Source: Scalindua sp964344685 (GTDB taxonomy: Bacteria > Planctomycetota > Brocadiia > Brocadiales > Scalinduaceae). Taken from it: a DNA stretch of 64,000 nt. Location: contig CAYFOK010000003.1 in assembly GCA_964344685.1 (NCBI GenBank), forward strand, positions 62,001 through 126,000, in the 5' to 3' direction. The number at the start of each line of letters is the position of its first letter. Within the stretch, counting starts at the first letter, position 1. Shown here in pieces: positions 16,895 to 26,216 of the stretch. The translations under genes and the position numbers were made by a program. The notes under the pieces were generated by a model that worked only from the letters and a program-made list of their open reading frames with translations, was not told the origin of the DNA and ran no database searches.

Positions 16895-17920
16895 TCATGT
16901 AGCCGGAACAATCTCATCCCAATCCGTTACTGTTGTTTCTGGGCCAAAATATGGTGGTGGGTTAGACTGTAGATTGGCGTCATAGGTAATAGTAAAGTCT
17001 TCTCCACCTATTATATTAATACTAGTTTCTTGACCCGATATTAGTGTGCCGTTGAATGTGTTTCTTTTGTTTTGATTTAAATCTATTTTTTTCATTGCAT
17101 AAGTTAAACCGTTGATTGTGCTATCTTCTAACCTATCGCCTTTAATATTTTTTTTAGAGACTAAGGCAGGAAAGCCTGATCCAGGATTTATAGTTATACC
17201 TGCAGAATCTTCCATGTCAATATTTCCCGTCGCGATAATCGATCCATTAATGGTAACATTATCTTTTATTATAGCATTTCCACCTACATACCATATTCCG
17301 CTATAAGTTTGCCCCTCTTCAAATGTCTTGCGTCCATGTACAACATTATCAGCAATGGCTGAATAAGAATCAAAGTTTACAAATGGTGTGGCTATACCCG
17401 AACGCTCAGCGATGTTACCGTTTATCGTCATGCCGTCTTCATTTGTAACCTGGTCTACAGCACTTATATCACCATTTATAGTCCCCACAGAATTCCCATA
17501 ATCTATGTCTTTTCCGCTATGTTGGGCATAACTAAAGGCTTGCGGCGTCCCTTCAGCAACAATCACGTTCTGGGTTATCTTTCTATTTAAGACATCCACT
17601 GTACCGGTTGAGGTTAGGGAATAGGTGTTTACATTTTTACTGACACTTACCGAATAACTTCCATCCCCTAAATTCTCATTTACTGCTGTAGGACTATCTC
17701 TGTATTCAGAGTCATTATTAAGTCTATATATAACATCCTGTAACCCCGCCTCAGCAAGCCAGAGTGCTTTCGAACTTACTACATCATATGCCGACCCTCT
17801 AAGCCGGATTGAGGTCATATATAGGTAAGCAACAGTAATGGTCGTAAGTGTTGTCATAATTATAAACATTACTATCAACACCGACCCTTTTTCATCTTTG
17901 ACTAATAACTTATAACTCAT
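16895..17920 (-). CDS. PilX-like minor pilin / exported repeat protein
   Basis: Residues about 9-33 are a class IV pilin-like membrane segment (KGSVLIVMFIIMTTLTTITV), followed by WLAEAGLQDVIYRL, the PilX N-domain signature (AAEAGL type). The large C-terminal part is rich in Gly, Asn and short beta repeats (TINGDISAV, TINGNIAER, TINGSIIATGNIDM), suggesting a beta-helix-like passenger. It lies five bases after the PilW-like gene and is part of the minor-pilin group. The protein is unusually long for a minor pilin (341 residues), hinting at an adhesive tip function, which is inference. Confidence 0.75.
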   Translation of the reverse strand: MSYKLLVKDEKGSVLIVMFIIMTTLTTITVAYLYMTSIRLRGSAYDVVSSKALWLAEAGLQDVIYRLNNDSEYRDSPTAVNENLGDGSYSVSVSKNVNTYSLTSTGTVDVLNRKITQNVIVAEGTPQAFSYAQHSGKDIDYGNSVGTINGDISAVDQVTNEDGMTINGNIAERSGIATPFVNFDSYSAIADNVVHGRKTFEEGQTYSGIWYVGGNAIIKDNVTINGSIIATGNIDMEDSAGITINPGSGFPALVSKKNIKGDRLEDSTINGLTYAMKKIDLNQNKRNTFNGTLISGQETSINIIGGEDFTITYDANLQSNPPPYFGPETTVTDWDEIVPAT

Positions 17921-17925
17921 AACTT

Positions 17926-18438
17926 CTACAAGTTCCTCGGCCCTACCTCAGTTCTTGTTCTCATTGTTTCATCGCGACGTGTTATACTTAAATCAATAGT
18001 TACTATATTGCCACTTAGAGATAAATCCGATGTAGGTGGTGGCACAACACCGGTTACAATAATCTGACCGTCACCATATGTAAAGGTCCCACTAATACTT
18101 CCAGAAAGCGTTGCCTTTTTTAACTCGTATGTAGCCTGGTCAAAGCTTGGCGGATATGAATCATTTGCATTATAAAAGTAAAGGATATAAAAAGTAGTCT
18201 GATCTTGTGTAAATCGTATCTCATCGCTGTTGAGAGTGTTGACACCTTTAGCCTCTCTTAGATCCCGGACCATCTCTTCTACCCCTCTATAAAGGCTTAT
18301 ATCAATCCCTGCTCTCGTCTCCTGGCTGGACCAGCTTAACAATATTACCCGAAAGACATACGTTGTAACGACTATTAAAATAGCAAACATTACAATAGTA
18401 ATAATGAGCTCTATTAACGTCAGTCCTTTTCTCGACAT
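17926..18438 (-). CDS. PilW/GspJ-like minor pseudopilin
   Basis: The start at 18438 gives MSRKGLTLIELIITIVMFAI, a perfect prepilin sequence with cleavage after Gly5 and Glu at mature position five. A longer frame to 18555 would place 39 residues before the prepilin site and is rejected. The remaining 170 residues have beta strands (TFYILYFYNAND, ILSLSGNIVTIDLSITRR-like). It sits between PilV-like and PilX-like genes in the same orientation and probably joins the pilus or pseudopilus tip complex. Confidence 0.82.
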   Translation of the reverse strand: MSRKGLTLIELIITIVMFAILIVVTTYVFRVILLSWSSQETRAGIDISLYRGVEEMVRDLREAKGVNTLNSDEIRFTQDQTTFYILYFYNANDSYPPSFDQATYELKKATLSGSISGTFTYGDGQIIVTGVVPPPTSDLSLSGNIVTIDLSITRRDETMRTRTEVGPRNL

Positions 18439-18563
18439 GATAAACACCAATTTAAATAGCGAGTAGTATTCCCGCAGAGCAATCCAAAATGTTTGCGCCA
18501 GAAAATCCGTAGGGTAATCCGCCAAAGACAAATTGATTTGCACGGGCATGCCCATGGCACTTT

Positions 18564-18920
18564 CTAGTAGTTTGCCACCAAAGTCGTCAATGTAATACTG
18601 GTTTGTCCTCCCTTTACGTTCCAGGCGACGGTTACATCCACCATCATAGGTTTGTTGCGCTTATTCACATCTACCGTTACATTGAAATTTGAAAAGTCAG
18701 TATCCGCCGTTGGGCCGCTGTCAGCCATGCTGGCAAAATTAGTATTCTTTATCTCCTCCATCTTTGCTTGGGCAATATTCAAAGCCAAATCTTCATTCTC
18801 AACATCTGTAGAAGCGAACAGACCCGTACTAATTGCTCTGGATAGAGCAATAACACCAAAGGTGAGAATAATTAAGGTAATAAGAATCTCTAATAAGGTA
18901 AACCCACGATTTTTTAACAT
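18564..18920 (-). CDS. PilV/GspI-like minor pseudopilin
   Basis: From the ATG at 18920 the protein reads MLKNRGFTLLEILITLIILT, a prepilin leader with cleavage after Gly6 and Glu at mature position five. The upstream extension to 19064 is not supported. It is 118 residues long, with AQAKMEEIKNTNF matching the conserved A.A...ME.I helix of GspI/PilV. It precedes the PilW-like gene by 125 bp. Likely cleaved by a prepilin peptidase encoded outside this window. Confidence 0.82.
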   Translation of the reverse strand: MLKNRGFTLLEILITLIILTFGVIALSRAISTGLFASTDVENEDLALNIAQAKMEEIKNTNFASMADSGPTADTDFSNFNVTVDVNKRNKPMMVDVTVAWNVKGGQTSITLTTLVANY

Positions 18921-19403
18921 TACTCTTTTATGGTAATTTCTTATTAGTGAAATCATATAGGGATTTACTTTTTTAATAGGGCCAGTGTATGACTGGTATT
19001 GTAAATGCAATATACACAATAAATTATGGACTTCGGGAAGAGTCATCTCTTGTAAGCCTGTCAATGCCGTTTACACCAAAAGACTAGTCGGACAAGATGG
19101 CGGGTTGGCAACCGAAGGCCGTTGAAGGTAGCTAATTATAAAGGTTTCTTTTAAAAACCCGCAGGGCTGATTTATTAGAGCCCAGGGTAAAAAACCCCAA
19201 GTGGGTTGAGGTGTTGCGACATTTAGCCCTGAATGGGCGACTTAACTTAATTTATCTTTCTTAAGAGTTTCCCTTGTTGTAGTAATTTTTGATTAAAATC
19301 TCCAACTGCTACCTCCCCAGATCCAATCGTCAATCAAAAACCTGTCCGAACGGAGTCGCCGAGCAGGCAGGTCATAAATCAACAATATACAACATTCTAT
19401 TTT
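18921..19403. repeat. Intergenic stretch with a hairpin-rich, REP-like repeat (about 19155-19242)
   Basis: The core holds three stacked inverted pairs: GGGCT with AGCCC around TGATTTATTAG, AACCC with GGGTT around CAAGT, and GCCC with GGGC around TGAAT. The bases TTCAGGGCTAAATGTCGCAA (reverse strand) look like the conserved core of dispersed REP-type elements that I recall from other bacterial genomes. A second inverted pair CCTG...CAGG lies near 19341-19372. No gene is visible in the 483 bp gap between the GspG gene and the PilV-like gene. Confidence 0.5.
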
Positions 19404-19883
19404 CTACGGTTGCGCGTCCTGACTTATATTAGAGACATAGATACAGCTTGAACCATTTGTTTCCACAACCGCATCGTCCGTGATAACAGCGCTGCCATTT
19501 CCACCTGGACCTGCTGAATAAATAATGTAGAACTTGCTGTTGGTCCCACCCATTACATATACATAATCAGCTCCGGTAGTACTGAAGGGGTCTGTAGGCA
19601 CAGAATCTGTCAGGCTGGGCATAATGCGAGGAACCTGGGCATTTAAGGCTGTTTGAAGGGCTGATGAACCAGTGTCTGGATATGTGTTGTTATTATGAAC
19701 ATAGTAAGTTTCTACTGCAGACTGAAGCGATCGCAATTCTGCCTTTGCCTTGGCAATGTTCCCTTCTTGCTGCATGCCCCTGAAACGCGGAAGGGTAATA
19801 CCGACCAAGATAGAAATTACAGCTATTACTATTAAAATCTCTATTAGAGTAAACCCTTCTCGTAGCTTCTGCTTTCTACACAT
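19404..19883 (-). CDS. gspG: Major pseudopilin, GspG/PilE type
   Basis: The start at 19883 follows TAGGAGGAAAT and gives a prepilin leader MCRKQKLREGFTLIEILIVI with cleavage after Gly10 and Glu at mature position five. The long N-terminal helix continues (LPRFRGMQQEGNIAKAKAEL, SLQSAVETYYV) and the C-terminal part contains YPDTG, DPFSTTGADYVY and a final Cys region. GspG proteins form the pseudopilus shaft of type II secretion; PilE-like pilins form type IV pili. The calcium-loop region is compatible with GspG, but the cluster's PilM-PilN-PilO genes point to a type IV-type machine, so the exact system is open. Confidence 0.88.
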   Translation of the reverse strand: MCRKQKLREGFTLIEILIVIAVISILVGITLPRFRGMQQEGNIAKAKAELRSLQSAVETYYVHNNNTYPDTGSSALQTALNAQVPRIMPSLTDSVPTDPFSTTGADYVYVMGGTNSKFYIIYSAGPGGNGSAVITDDAVVETNGSSCIYVSNISQDAQP

Positions 19884-19902
19884 AATGAAATTTCCTCCTA
19901 AG

Positions 19903-20112
19903 CTATTGTAATAAAACAATAAGCAACAAATATGTAGATAATACAAGAAACAAAATCCCTATTGGTATTCTCCAGGATAATACTTTTCCTTCGATATTAA
20001 ACAGTGATATATTTGCGTATTTAGAACATTTTTCATACATTGCTGGTACAAATAAAAGTATCGATCCAAAGAAAATAAAAATTAATACCGATATAGCTAA
20101 GAACATCTCCAT
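19903..20112 (-). CDS. Small two-helix membrane protein
   Basis: The 69-residue product has two hydrophobic helices (FLAISVLIFIFFGSILLFVP and IPIGILFLVLSTYLLLIVLL) separated by a charged loop with MYEKCSKYAN and FNIEGKVLSWR. The sequence pattern (LLxFPxxxxK...YRxxxGxxxLxLxxYL) resembles short proteins found next to pseudopilin genes in other bacteria. I do not know a function. AGGG lies about nine bases before the ATG. It is 20 bp from the GspG gene and likely cotranscribed. Confidence 0.65.
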   Translation of the reverse strand: MEMFLAISVLIFIFFGSILLFVPAMYEKCSKYANISLFNIEGKVLSWRIPIGILFLVLSTYLLLIVLLQ

Positions 20113-20280
20113 TTTGATTTCCCTACTTTGTACAAATCAGAACAAAAACACCTTAGATTTACGAATTGCGGCTTCTACCCCCCCTAGTCTCCTTTCGCTA
20201 CAGTGAGGAGAGAGATGAGTATTAAAATCGTTACTTTATCCTGTTTGTGTACGATACGCCGATAGGCAGGTAAAAATAGT

Positions 20281-21495
20281 CTAATGTCTCAAAATCTTCA
20301 TCATATCGAAAATGGGCAATAGTATTGATGCCATAATAAAACCTATTAAACCACCAATTACAACTAAAAAAAATGGTTCTATAACAGACGTCAATTTCTT
20401 AACGGCATATCCTACATAAATATCATAATAATCCGAGACTTTGTGCAGCATCTTATCCAGATTGCCTGTTTCTTCTCCTACCGAGATCATCTGGACCGTA
20501 TCCACAGGAAACTCCTCGCTTATTTTTAGACTCTCGCTAACCCTTTCTCCTTTTTCCACGGCATTACGTACATTTCCAATAACACGCGCTAAGACTTCAT
20601 TTCCCACCACCATCTTCGCGATATCTAATGATTCCAGAATAAAAACCCCGCTTGCTACAAGAGTACTTAACGCCCTTACAAACCGGGATATTGCAATTTT
20701 TCGAGATAACGGGCCGATTACGGGGATTCTCAATTTAAATCTATCAAAGTTTAGTCTTCCTCGCTCTGTACTTATATAATATCCTATGCCCAGCCAGATT
20801 ATAATAATAACAGAAAGAATTAAATACCAGTAATGCTTAATCCCGGTCCCTGTCTTATAAAGGATTAGCGTAGGCTTGGGTAAGCTTATACCTGTTGCAA
20901 TAAAGATCTCAGCAAACTGGGGGATGATAAATGTGACTATAAAAATAGTGACGGCTATACCAGTGAATAAGAGTATTATTGGGTAGAAAATCGCGCCTTT
21001 TATCTTTTGTCTCAAATCCTGCTGCTGTTCACAATAATTGGCGTATCTTGCTAAAATAGTATCTAATCTCCCGCTGGCTTCCCCGGCCTTTACCATACTT
21101 ACAAACAGCCGGGAAAAAATGTGGGGGTGTCTTGATAACGCCTGAGAAAAACTATCTCCTGCTTCAACATTCCTTGAGATACTGCCTACAACCTCTTTTA
21201 ACCTTTTATTCTCAATCTGTTTGTTGAGTGTGTTTAAACTGGGCAAGATGCCTATTCCGGCGTTTATCAAATTAGAAAGCTGAAGAGTAAACATAATCAT
21301 ATCTTCGGCACTAATCTTATTTAATTTTTCAAATACCGATTCTATCTTTTTCCCAGGAAGGGCCTCTACAACCCTGGTGACCATATATCCCATTCTATGA
21401 AGCCTTTCCGCAAGCTCGTCCTTGTCAGCAGCATCCATAGCACCCTTGACTAACTTACCAGCTGCATCTCGTGCTTTGTAGATATAAGTTGGCAT
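20281..21495 (-). CDS. gspF: GspF/PilC inner-membrane platform protein
   Basis: The 404-residue protein is a typical GspF/PilC: N-terminal FxYKA-like start (PTYIYKARDAAGKLVKGAMD), two repeats of the T2SSF domain (FTLQLSNLINAGIGIL, and FVRALSTLVASGVFIL), and three membrane helices (IILLFTGIAVTIFIVTFIIP, LILSVIIIIWLGIGYYI, FFLVVIGGLIGFIMASIL). It couples the cytoplasmic ATPase to pilin extrusion. It lies about 110 bp after gspE, in the same direction. Confidence 0.93.
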   Translation of the reverse strand: MPTYIYKARDAAGKLVKGAMDAADKDELAERLHRMGYMVTRVVEALPGKKIESVFEKLNKISAEDMIMFTLQLSNLINAGIGILPSLNTLNKQIENKRLKEVVGSISRNVEAGDSFSQALSRHPHIFSRLFVSMVKAGEASGRLDTILARYANYCEQQQDLRQKIKGAIFYPIILLFTGIAVTIFIVTFIIPQFAEIFIATGISLPKPTLILYKTGTGIKHYWYLILSVIIIIWLGIGYYISTERGRLNFDRFKLRIPVIGPLSRKIAISRFVRALSTLVASGVFILESLDIAKMVVGNEVLARVIGNVRNAVEKGERVSESLKISEEFPVDTVQMISVGEETGNLDKMLHKVSDYYDIYVGYAVKKLTSVIEPFFLVVIGGLIGFIMASILLPIFDMMKILRH

Positions 21496-21608
21496 CTTGT
21501 TTAATTGTATATTGCTTATTGTTGATTGAATGTATTATCCCAATCTGGTGTTGAGAAATTTATCGATTAAAATCCCCGCTAATCACCTGTCTTAAATCTC
21601 ACACCCCC

Positions 21609-23309
21609 CTATTCTTCCTGTGTCACGCGCAGCACCTCTGCAACGGTGGTTAGTCCTTCCATTGCCTTTTGAATACCATCTTCCCTTAGATTATTCATAC
21701 CTGAGACTACAGCCTCTTTCTTAATCTCTTCCTGAGGGGCTTTGGCAATGGTTAAATTATGTATTTTCTCATTTGGAATCATCAATTCAAAAATACCAAT
21801 TCTACCCTTATAACCTGTATTCATACATTTAGAACAGCCTTTTCCTCTATAAAATTTTATCTTCTTCCTGCGCCCTTCGTCCAATAATCCTATAGATCCT
21901 AATGCCTCGTCTGTTGGTGTGTGTTCCTCTTTACAATCCTTGCAGATGGTTCTCACAAGCCTTTGTGCCAGAACTCCGATAACAGAAGATGAGATTAAAA
22001 ACGGCTCAATCCCCATATCAATCATCCTGGTTATTGCACCGGGTGCATCGTTTGTGTGGAGCGTGGAAAAGACCAGGTGCCCTGTTAGCGCAGCATGAAT
22101 TGCAATTTCTGCGGTCACAAGATCCCTGATCTCACCAACCATTATGACATCAGGATCCTGCCTTAAAATTGACCGTAAACCATTGGCGAACGTCAATTTT
22201 ACCTTTGGATTTATCTGTATCTGTCTGATGCTTGCGAGCTTGTATTCAACAGGGTCTTCAATGGTTATGATATTCTTCTCAACTGTATTTATTTTATCTA
22301 AGGATGCGTAGAGTGTGGTGGTTTTTCCGCTACCCGTTGGGCCCGTAACCAGGATGATGCCATACGGACGAGAAATGATTTTTTGATACTTTTCTAAAAC
22401 CTCTTTAGAATACCCCAGCTGACCCAGTCCTAAAAGAGCGTTTGATACATCTAAAAGACGCAATACAATGTTTTCTCCATATATTGTAGGCATACAGGAA
22501 ACACGAATATCAATCTCTTTACCTTCCATCTTAATGGTTAATCTTCCGTCCTGAGGGATCCTTCTTTCGGCAATATCCAGATTTGCCATTATCTTTATCC
22601 TGGATATTATTGCAGGTTGAAGATGTTTAGGGAGAGAGGGCTCTTCGCGCAGCATGCCGTCAATCCTGAATCGCGTCTTAAGTGTTTCTTCTTCCGGCTC
22701 TATATGTATGTCACTTGCCCCCTCGCGAGCTGCCTTCATTAAAATCAAATTTACTAATTTTATAACCGCAGGCTCTTCAACAATTCCCTCCAGTTTCTTA
22801 ATGTCTTCTTCATTTTCCTCTTTTATATTGAGCCTGTCTTTATCAATCGATCTAATTAACTCTTCCGTAGTTCCTTTAGTACCGTAATATTCATTCGTGG
22901 CCTTCTTTATCTCAGTACTTGTTGTCACGGCAGGTTCGATAATTAAATTTGTCTTCATCCTTATCTCATCTAATGCAAATATATTCAATGGGTCAACCAT
23001 GGCGCAGGTAAGGCGATTTCCTATCTTTAGTACAGGAATAAATTCACATTTTCTCGCTAATTCTGCAGGGACTAACTCAATTATTTTGGGGTCTATCAAA
23101 TAGTTGCTTAGCTCAATCCTGGGCAGCCCATATTTACTACTTAAAAACTCTGCTAAATCCTCTTCAGAAATAAAGCCCATCCTGACAAGAACCTGCCTTA
23201 AGTGAAGAGACCCGCGCCTGCCTTCTGCATCCGCCTGCTTAAGCTGCTCTGGAGTTATAGCCCCCTCTTCTACTAAACTTTCGCCTAAGGATTTTTTTTG
23301 TTTAACCAT
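21609..23309 (-). CDS. gspE: GspE/PilB assembly ATPase
   Basis: The 566-residue protein has an N-terminal GspE_N/MshE-type domain (residues 1-150, with FLSSKYGLPRIELS and LVPAELARKCEFIPV), then the ATPase core. Motifs: Walker A GPTGSGKTTTLYA, Walker B-like RSILRQDPDVIMVGEIRD, the His box (HAALTGHLVFSTLHTND) and a CxxC zinc site in CKDCKE and CSKCMNTGYKG. The ATPase powers pilin or pseudopilin assembly at the inner membrane. It is followed by gspF in operon order. Confidence 0.94.
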   Translation of the reverse strand: MVKQKKSLGESLVEEGAITPEQLKQADAEGRRGSLHLRQVLVRMGFISEEDLAEFLSSKYGLPRIELSNYLIDPKIIELVPAELARKCEFIPVLKIGNRLTCAMVDPLNIFALDEIRMKTNLIIEPAVTTSTEIKKATNEYYGTKGTTEELIRSIDKDRLNIKEENEEDIKKLEGIVEEPAVIKLVNLILMKAAREGASDIHIEPEEETLKTRFRIDGMLREEPSLPKHLQPAIISRIKIMANLDIAERRIPQDGRLTIKMEGKEIDIRVSCMPTIYGENIVLRLLDVSNALLGLGQLGYSKEVLEKYQKIISRPYGIILVTGPTGSGKTTTLYASLDKINTVEKNIITIEDPVEYKLASIRQIQINPKVKLTFANGLRSILRQDPDVIMVGEIRDLVTAEIAIHAALTGHLVFSTLHTNDAPGAITRMIDMGIEPFLISSSVIGVLAQRLVRTICKDCKEEHTPTDEALGSIGLLDEGRRKKIKFYRGKGCSKCMNTGYKGRIGIFELMIPNEKIHNLTIAKAPQEEIKKEAVVSGMNNLREDGIQKAMEGLTTVAEVLRVTQEE

Positions 23310-23543
23310 TTTGGAATCTCAAAAAATTGTAGATTGAGAATTGAATATTTAACAAGAAGTATGAAGCAAGAAGCCAGAAACAAAACGTATAAGAAATTTA
23401 TTTCTAAGACGTTTTCCTGTTTTCAAATAATCCTTTCATCATCTTACCAATCTCCTGGTATCTGTTTTGGGGTATATAGTCAGTAACGTTGTGTATAAAG
23501 CAGTGACACGGCCATTGTATTCCAACAAATCTTCAATCTTCAA

Positions 23544-23912
23544 TCATTTAAACAGCTCCTTAATCCTCAAAAGCAGTGTTTGTGATTCAAATGGCTTCGT
23601 AATATATGCATCGGCGCCTACTTCCTTACCTAATATAATATCTGCTTCCTGGGCTTTAGCGGTAAATATAATTATAGGAATTTTATTATATCTTACATCC
23701 GCTTTAAGCAATCCACAAACCTTGTACCCATCCATCTTAGGTAGCATAAGGTCTAAAATGATAAGATCGGGGTTTTCGCTTTTGGCTACTTCAAGCGCTT
23801 CCTGACCATCATAGGCAGAGATAACCTCATATCCGTTTGCTTCTAATCTCATTTTTATCATATCCACCATTTGAGCTTCGTCATCTACAACTAATATTCT
23901 CTTTTTTACCAT
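23544..23912 (-). CDS. Single-domain response regulator next to the pilus cluster
   Basis: A 122-residue CheY-like receiver: ILVVDDE (Asp10, Asp11), Asp54 in LIILDLMLPKMDG, Thr in IIIFTAK and Lys in YITKPF. All canonical residues are intact. It lies between the hybrid kinase (24223-25761) and gspE (21609-23309), same strand. It may control the pilus machine, by analogy with CheY-like pilus regulators. That link rests on position only. Confidence 0.88.
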   Translation of the reverse strand: MVKKRILVVDDEAQMVDMIKMRLEANGYEVISAYDGQEALEVAKSENPDLIILDLMLPKMDGYKVCGLLKADVRYNKIPIIIFTAKAQEADIILGKEVGADAYITKPFESQTLLLRIKELFK

Positions 23913-24222
23913 TTAACATTTCCTCTGAGAAGTCAGGTTTCAGGCCATGGACCAATTGTATATTTTATGTTGAAAATTGTTATGATATACTAAAAATTAT
24001 TCTTGTCAATTACCATAGAAAGTTAAAAATCCTTAATATCTTCCAGTTTTTTTTATTCACAACCTCCATCCGTAACAATCAATGACCATTCACTTTTGTA
24101 TCATAAAGCGTCACTGTCATTTGGCATTGACATCATTAATAGTCACGACGCTACACCGTCAATACATGACATCAAAAAAGAATGACTCATTTCTTCAATT
24201 TTCACTCCTTTTAAGAGAAGCC
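23913..24222. other. Gap upstream of the receiver gene
   Basis: About 310 bp with no supported gene. It contains repeated TGACAT/ATGTCA-like half-sites near 24125-24190, which could be a regulator's binding sites, but the pattern is weak. No intrinsic terminator was recognised. Confidence 0.3.
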
Positions 24223-25761
24223 CTACTCTCTACTCCCTTCGTTTCTCTTAGGAAGCGTAAAGAAAAACCTGCTCCCTTTGCCAATCTCGCTCTCAACAAA
24301 AATCTTGCCTTGATGCATCTCTACAATTCCCTTGGCAATAGAAAGTCCTAATCCCGTTCCTGCTTCACTTCCTCCTTCAATGCGTCCAAACTGTTGAAAC
24401 CTGTCAAACACCTTAAGAATATCGTCTTTAGAGATGCCTATACCAGTATCAACAATTGCGCATTCAATCTCATTTTCCATCTCTCTGACTGAAATCTCTA
24501 TATACCCTTCTTTGGTAAATTTCAACGCATTACTTATTAAATTGGTAAAGACCTCGATTATCCTATCAGCATCAGCATAGACATCTATTGCTTTATCAGG
24601 CAATATTACTCTCAGTTCTAAACCCTTCTCTCTCGCCTTAGACTCAAAAGAGGACATAATCTGTCTTACAAGTCTTGTTAAATCAATCAAACATCTTTTA
24701 AGCTCTACCTTGCCTGTCTCAATCTTGGATATATCAAGGAGACTATTTATTATTCGCGCTAACCTATCTATATTGTCCATTGCGGTAGTAAGAATCTCCT
24801 TTTGTTTATCATTTATCTTGCCGGGTATCTTATCCAGAACAAGACTTATTCCTTCCCTCGTAATAGAAAGCGGGGTGCGTAATTCATGAGAAACCGTAGA
24901 GATAAATTCCGATTTTACGCTCTCAAGCTCTTTTTCCTTAGTGATATCTCTTAGAAGTATACATACACCTAAAACCTTTCCTTCACTATGCACAGGCGTG
25001 ATTTCACAATGTAAGACTTTGTTTTCTTCTTGATGTATAGTTATTTCTTTAACAGTGGAGTGAGTCTGATTAGCCAACCATCTATTAATGTCCTTATCCT
25101 GTTGCATTACCTGCAATTTATCACAGAGATCTTTGGCAATAATTTCTACCTGCTCTTTGAAACCCAACATACGCCTTGCCCATTGATTGAAAACCACTAT
25201 ATTACTACACTCATCAAACATGATTACACCGCCACCCATACTTTCCACCATAGACTCCATCCTCGACTTCTCTGCAAATAACTCAAATGTCCTCTTTTTT
25301 AAGTTTTCTGAGAATGCCTTGAGTTTTTCATTTTTTGTCATTAATTCTGAAGTGAGTCTGCTATTTCTTTTAACAAGGAAATACCTTTCAATAGCATTTG
25401 ATACAGACACTTTTAGCTCTTCAACATTCCAGGGTTTTGTAATGAATTTATATATATGTCCTTCGTTTATAGCTGGAATAACGACATGAGTATCATTATG
25501 TACTGAAAGAACAATCCTTACTATTTGAGGCCAGCGTTTGTATACTTGTTTAAGGAATTCAACGCCATTCATACCCGGCATTCGATAATCTGATAGAACA
25601 ACCTGAACTTTTTCTTGTTCAAGAATATCAAGCCCTTCCTCTCCTGACGTTGCCTGTAAAGTTGTATACCCACAATCTTTAAAAACTAGCGCAAGCACTT
25701 GAAGGACTTCTATGTCATCGTCTACACATAAAATTTTAATTTCTTCGTCCACCACTCCCAT
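24223..25761 (-). CDS. Hybrid regulator kinase: receiver, PAS, HisKA, HATPase
   Basis: The 512-residue protein starts with a receiver (ILCVDDD, Asp58 in VVLSDYRMPGMNG, Lys in FITKPW) at residues 8-125. A helical linker follows, then a PAS domain (ECSNIVVFNQWARRMLGF). The HisKA box is STVSHELRTPLSIT with His near 292, and the ATPase has NLISNALKFT, DTGIGISKDD and GTGLGLSIAKGIVEM. Having the receiver at the N-terminus suggests it is itself phosphorylated by another kinase and then signals onward. No membrane segment is seen, so it is cytoplasmic. It opens the minus-strand run leading into the receiver and pilus genes. Confidence 0.9.
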   Translation of the reverse strand: MGVVDEEIKILCVDDDIEVLQVLALVFKDCGYTTLQATSGEEGLDILEQEKVQVVLSDYRMPGMNGVEFLKQVYKRWPQIVRIVLSVHNDTHVVIPAINEGHIYKFITKPWNVEELKVSVSNAIERYFLVKRNSRLTSELMTKNEKLKAFSENLKKRTFELFAEKSRMESMVESMGGGVIMFDECSNIVVFNQWARRMLGFKEQVEIIAKDLCDKLQVMQQDKDINRWLANQTHSTVKEITIHQEENKVLHCEITPVHSEGKVLGVCILLRDITKEKELESVKSEFISTVSHELRTPLSITREGISLVLDKIPGKINDKQKEILTTAMDNIDRLARIINSLLDISKIETGKVELKRCLIDLTRLVRQIMSSFESKAREKGLELRVILPDKAIDVYADADRIIEVFTNLISNALKFTKEGYIEISVREMENEIECAIVDTGIGISKDDILKVFDRFQQFGRIEGGSEAGTGLGLSIAKGIVEMHQGKIFVESEIGKGSRFFFTLPKRNEGSRE

Positions 25762-25794
25762 TCGCCTCCTTACATTTTCAATAACATCGAAACG

Positions 25795-26131
25795 ACATCC
25801 TGAATATTTTTATAGGGTTATACGTTTTACTACAGAAGAAGCATGTCGAGATTTTCTTTGTCAATTGCGCTGGACAGAAGGAATTTGTTGCCCATATTGC
25901 AGTCAAATAGAGAGTACGAATCACGAATAGAAAGCTGCATCGATGTTGGTGAACATTCTTTGCCTTCAGCTAATCGCATAGCACCCTTATTGAAGCGATG
26001 GTTGCAAGGTTCGCCACGTCCTTCTCATTTGGACTATTATTTAGATGAATTTGTATTTCGATATAATCGAAGAACCTCCAGATCGTACGGTTTGTTGTTT
26101 TATAGCCTGATCCATCAGGCAGTAACTATCA
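25795..26131 (+). mobile_element. IS1595-type transposase remnant with internal deletion
   Basis: Two ends of one transposase remain. The N-terminal zinc part reads FYRVIRFTTEEACRDFLCQL and RWTEGICCPYCS (about 25795-25930, ending in a stop). In another frame the C-terminal part reads HLDYYLDEFVFRYNRRTSRS and LIHQAVTI. The catalytic DDE core between them is deleted. This matches the N-terminal CxxC finger and the YLDEFVFRFNRR end of IS1595-group transposases. No intact terminal repeats were recognised. The element can no longer move by itself. Confidence 0.8.
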
Positions 26132-26216
26132 AGCTCGTAAAGAAGAAAGATGTTTAGCAACCTTAGAACTAAATCTATTGCATCTTATTATCAGGAAGTC
26201 AAATTTGTAACCCTAC

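Noticed and set aside
24082..24351. 89-codon plus-strand frame
   Set aside because: It is mostly the antisense of the hybrid kinase gene, with no supporting signals.
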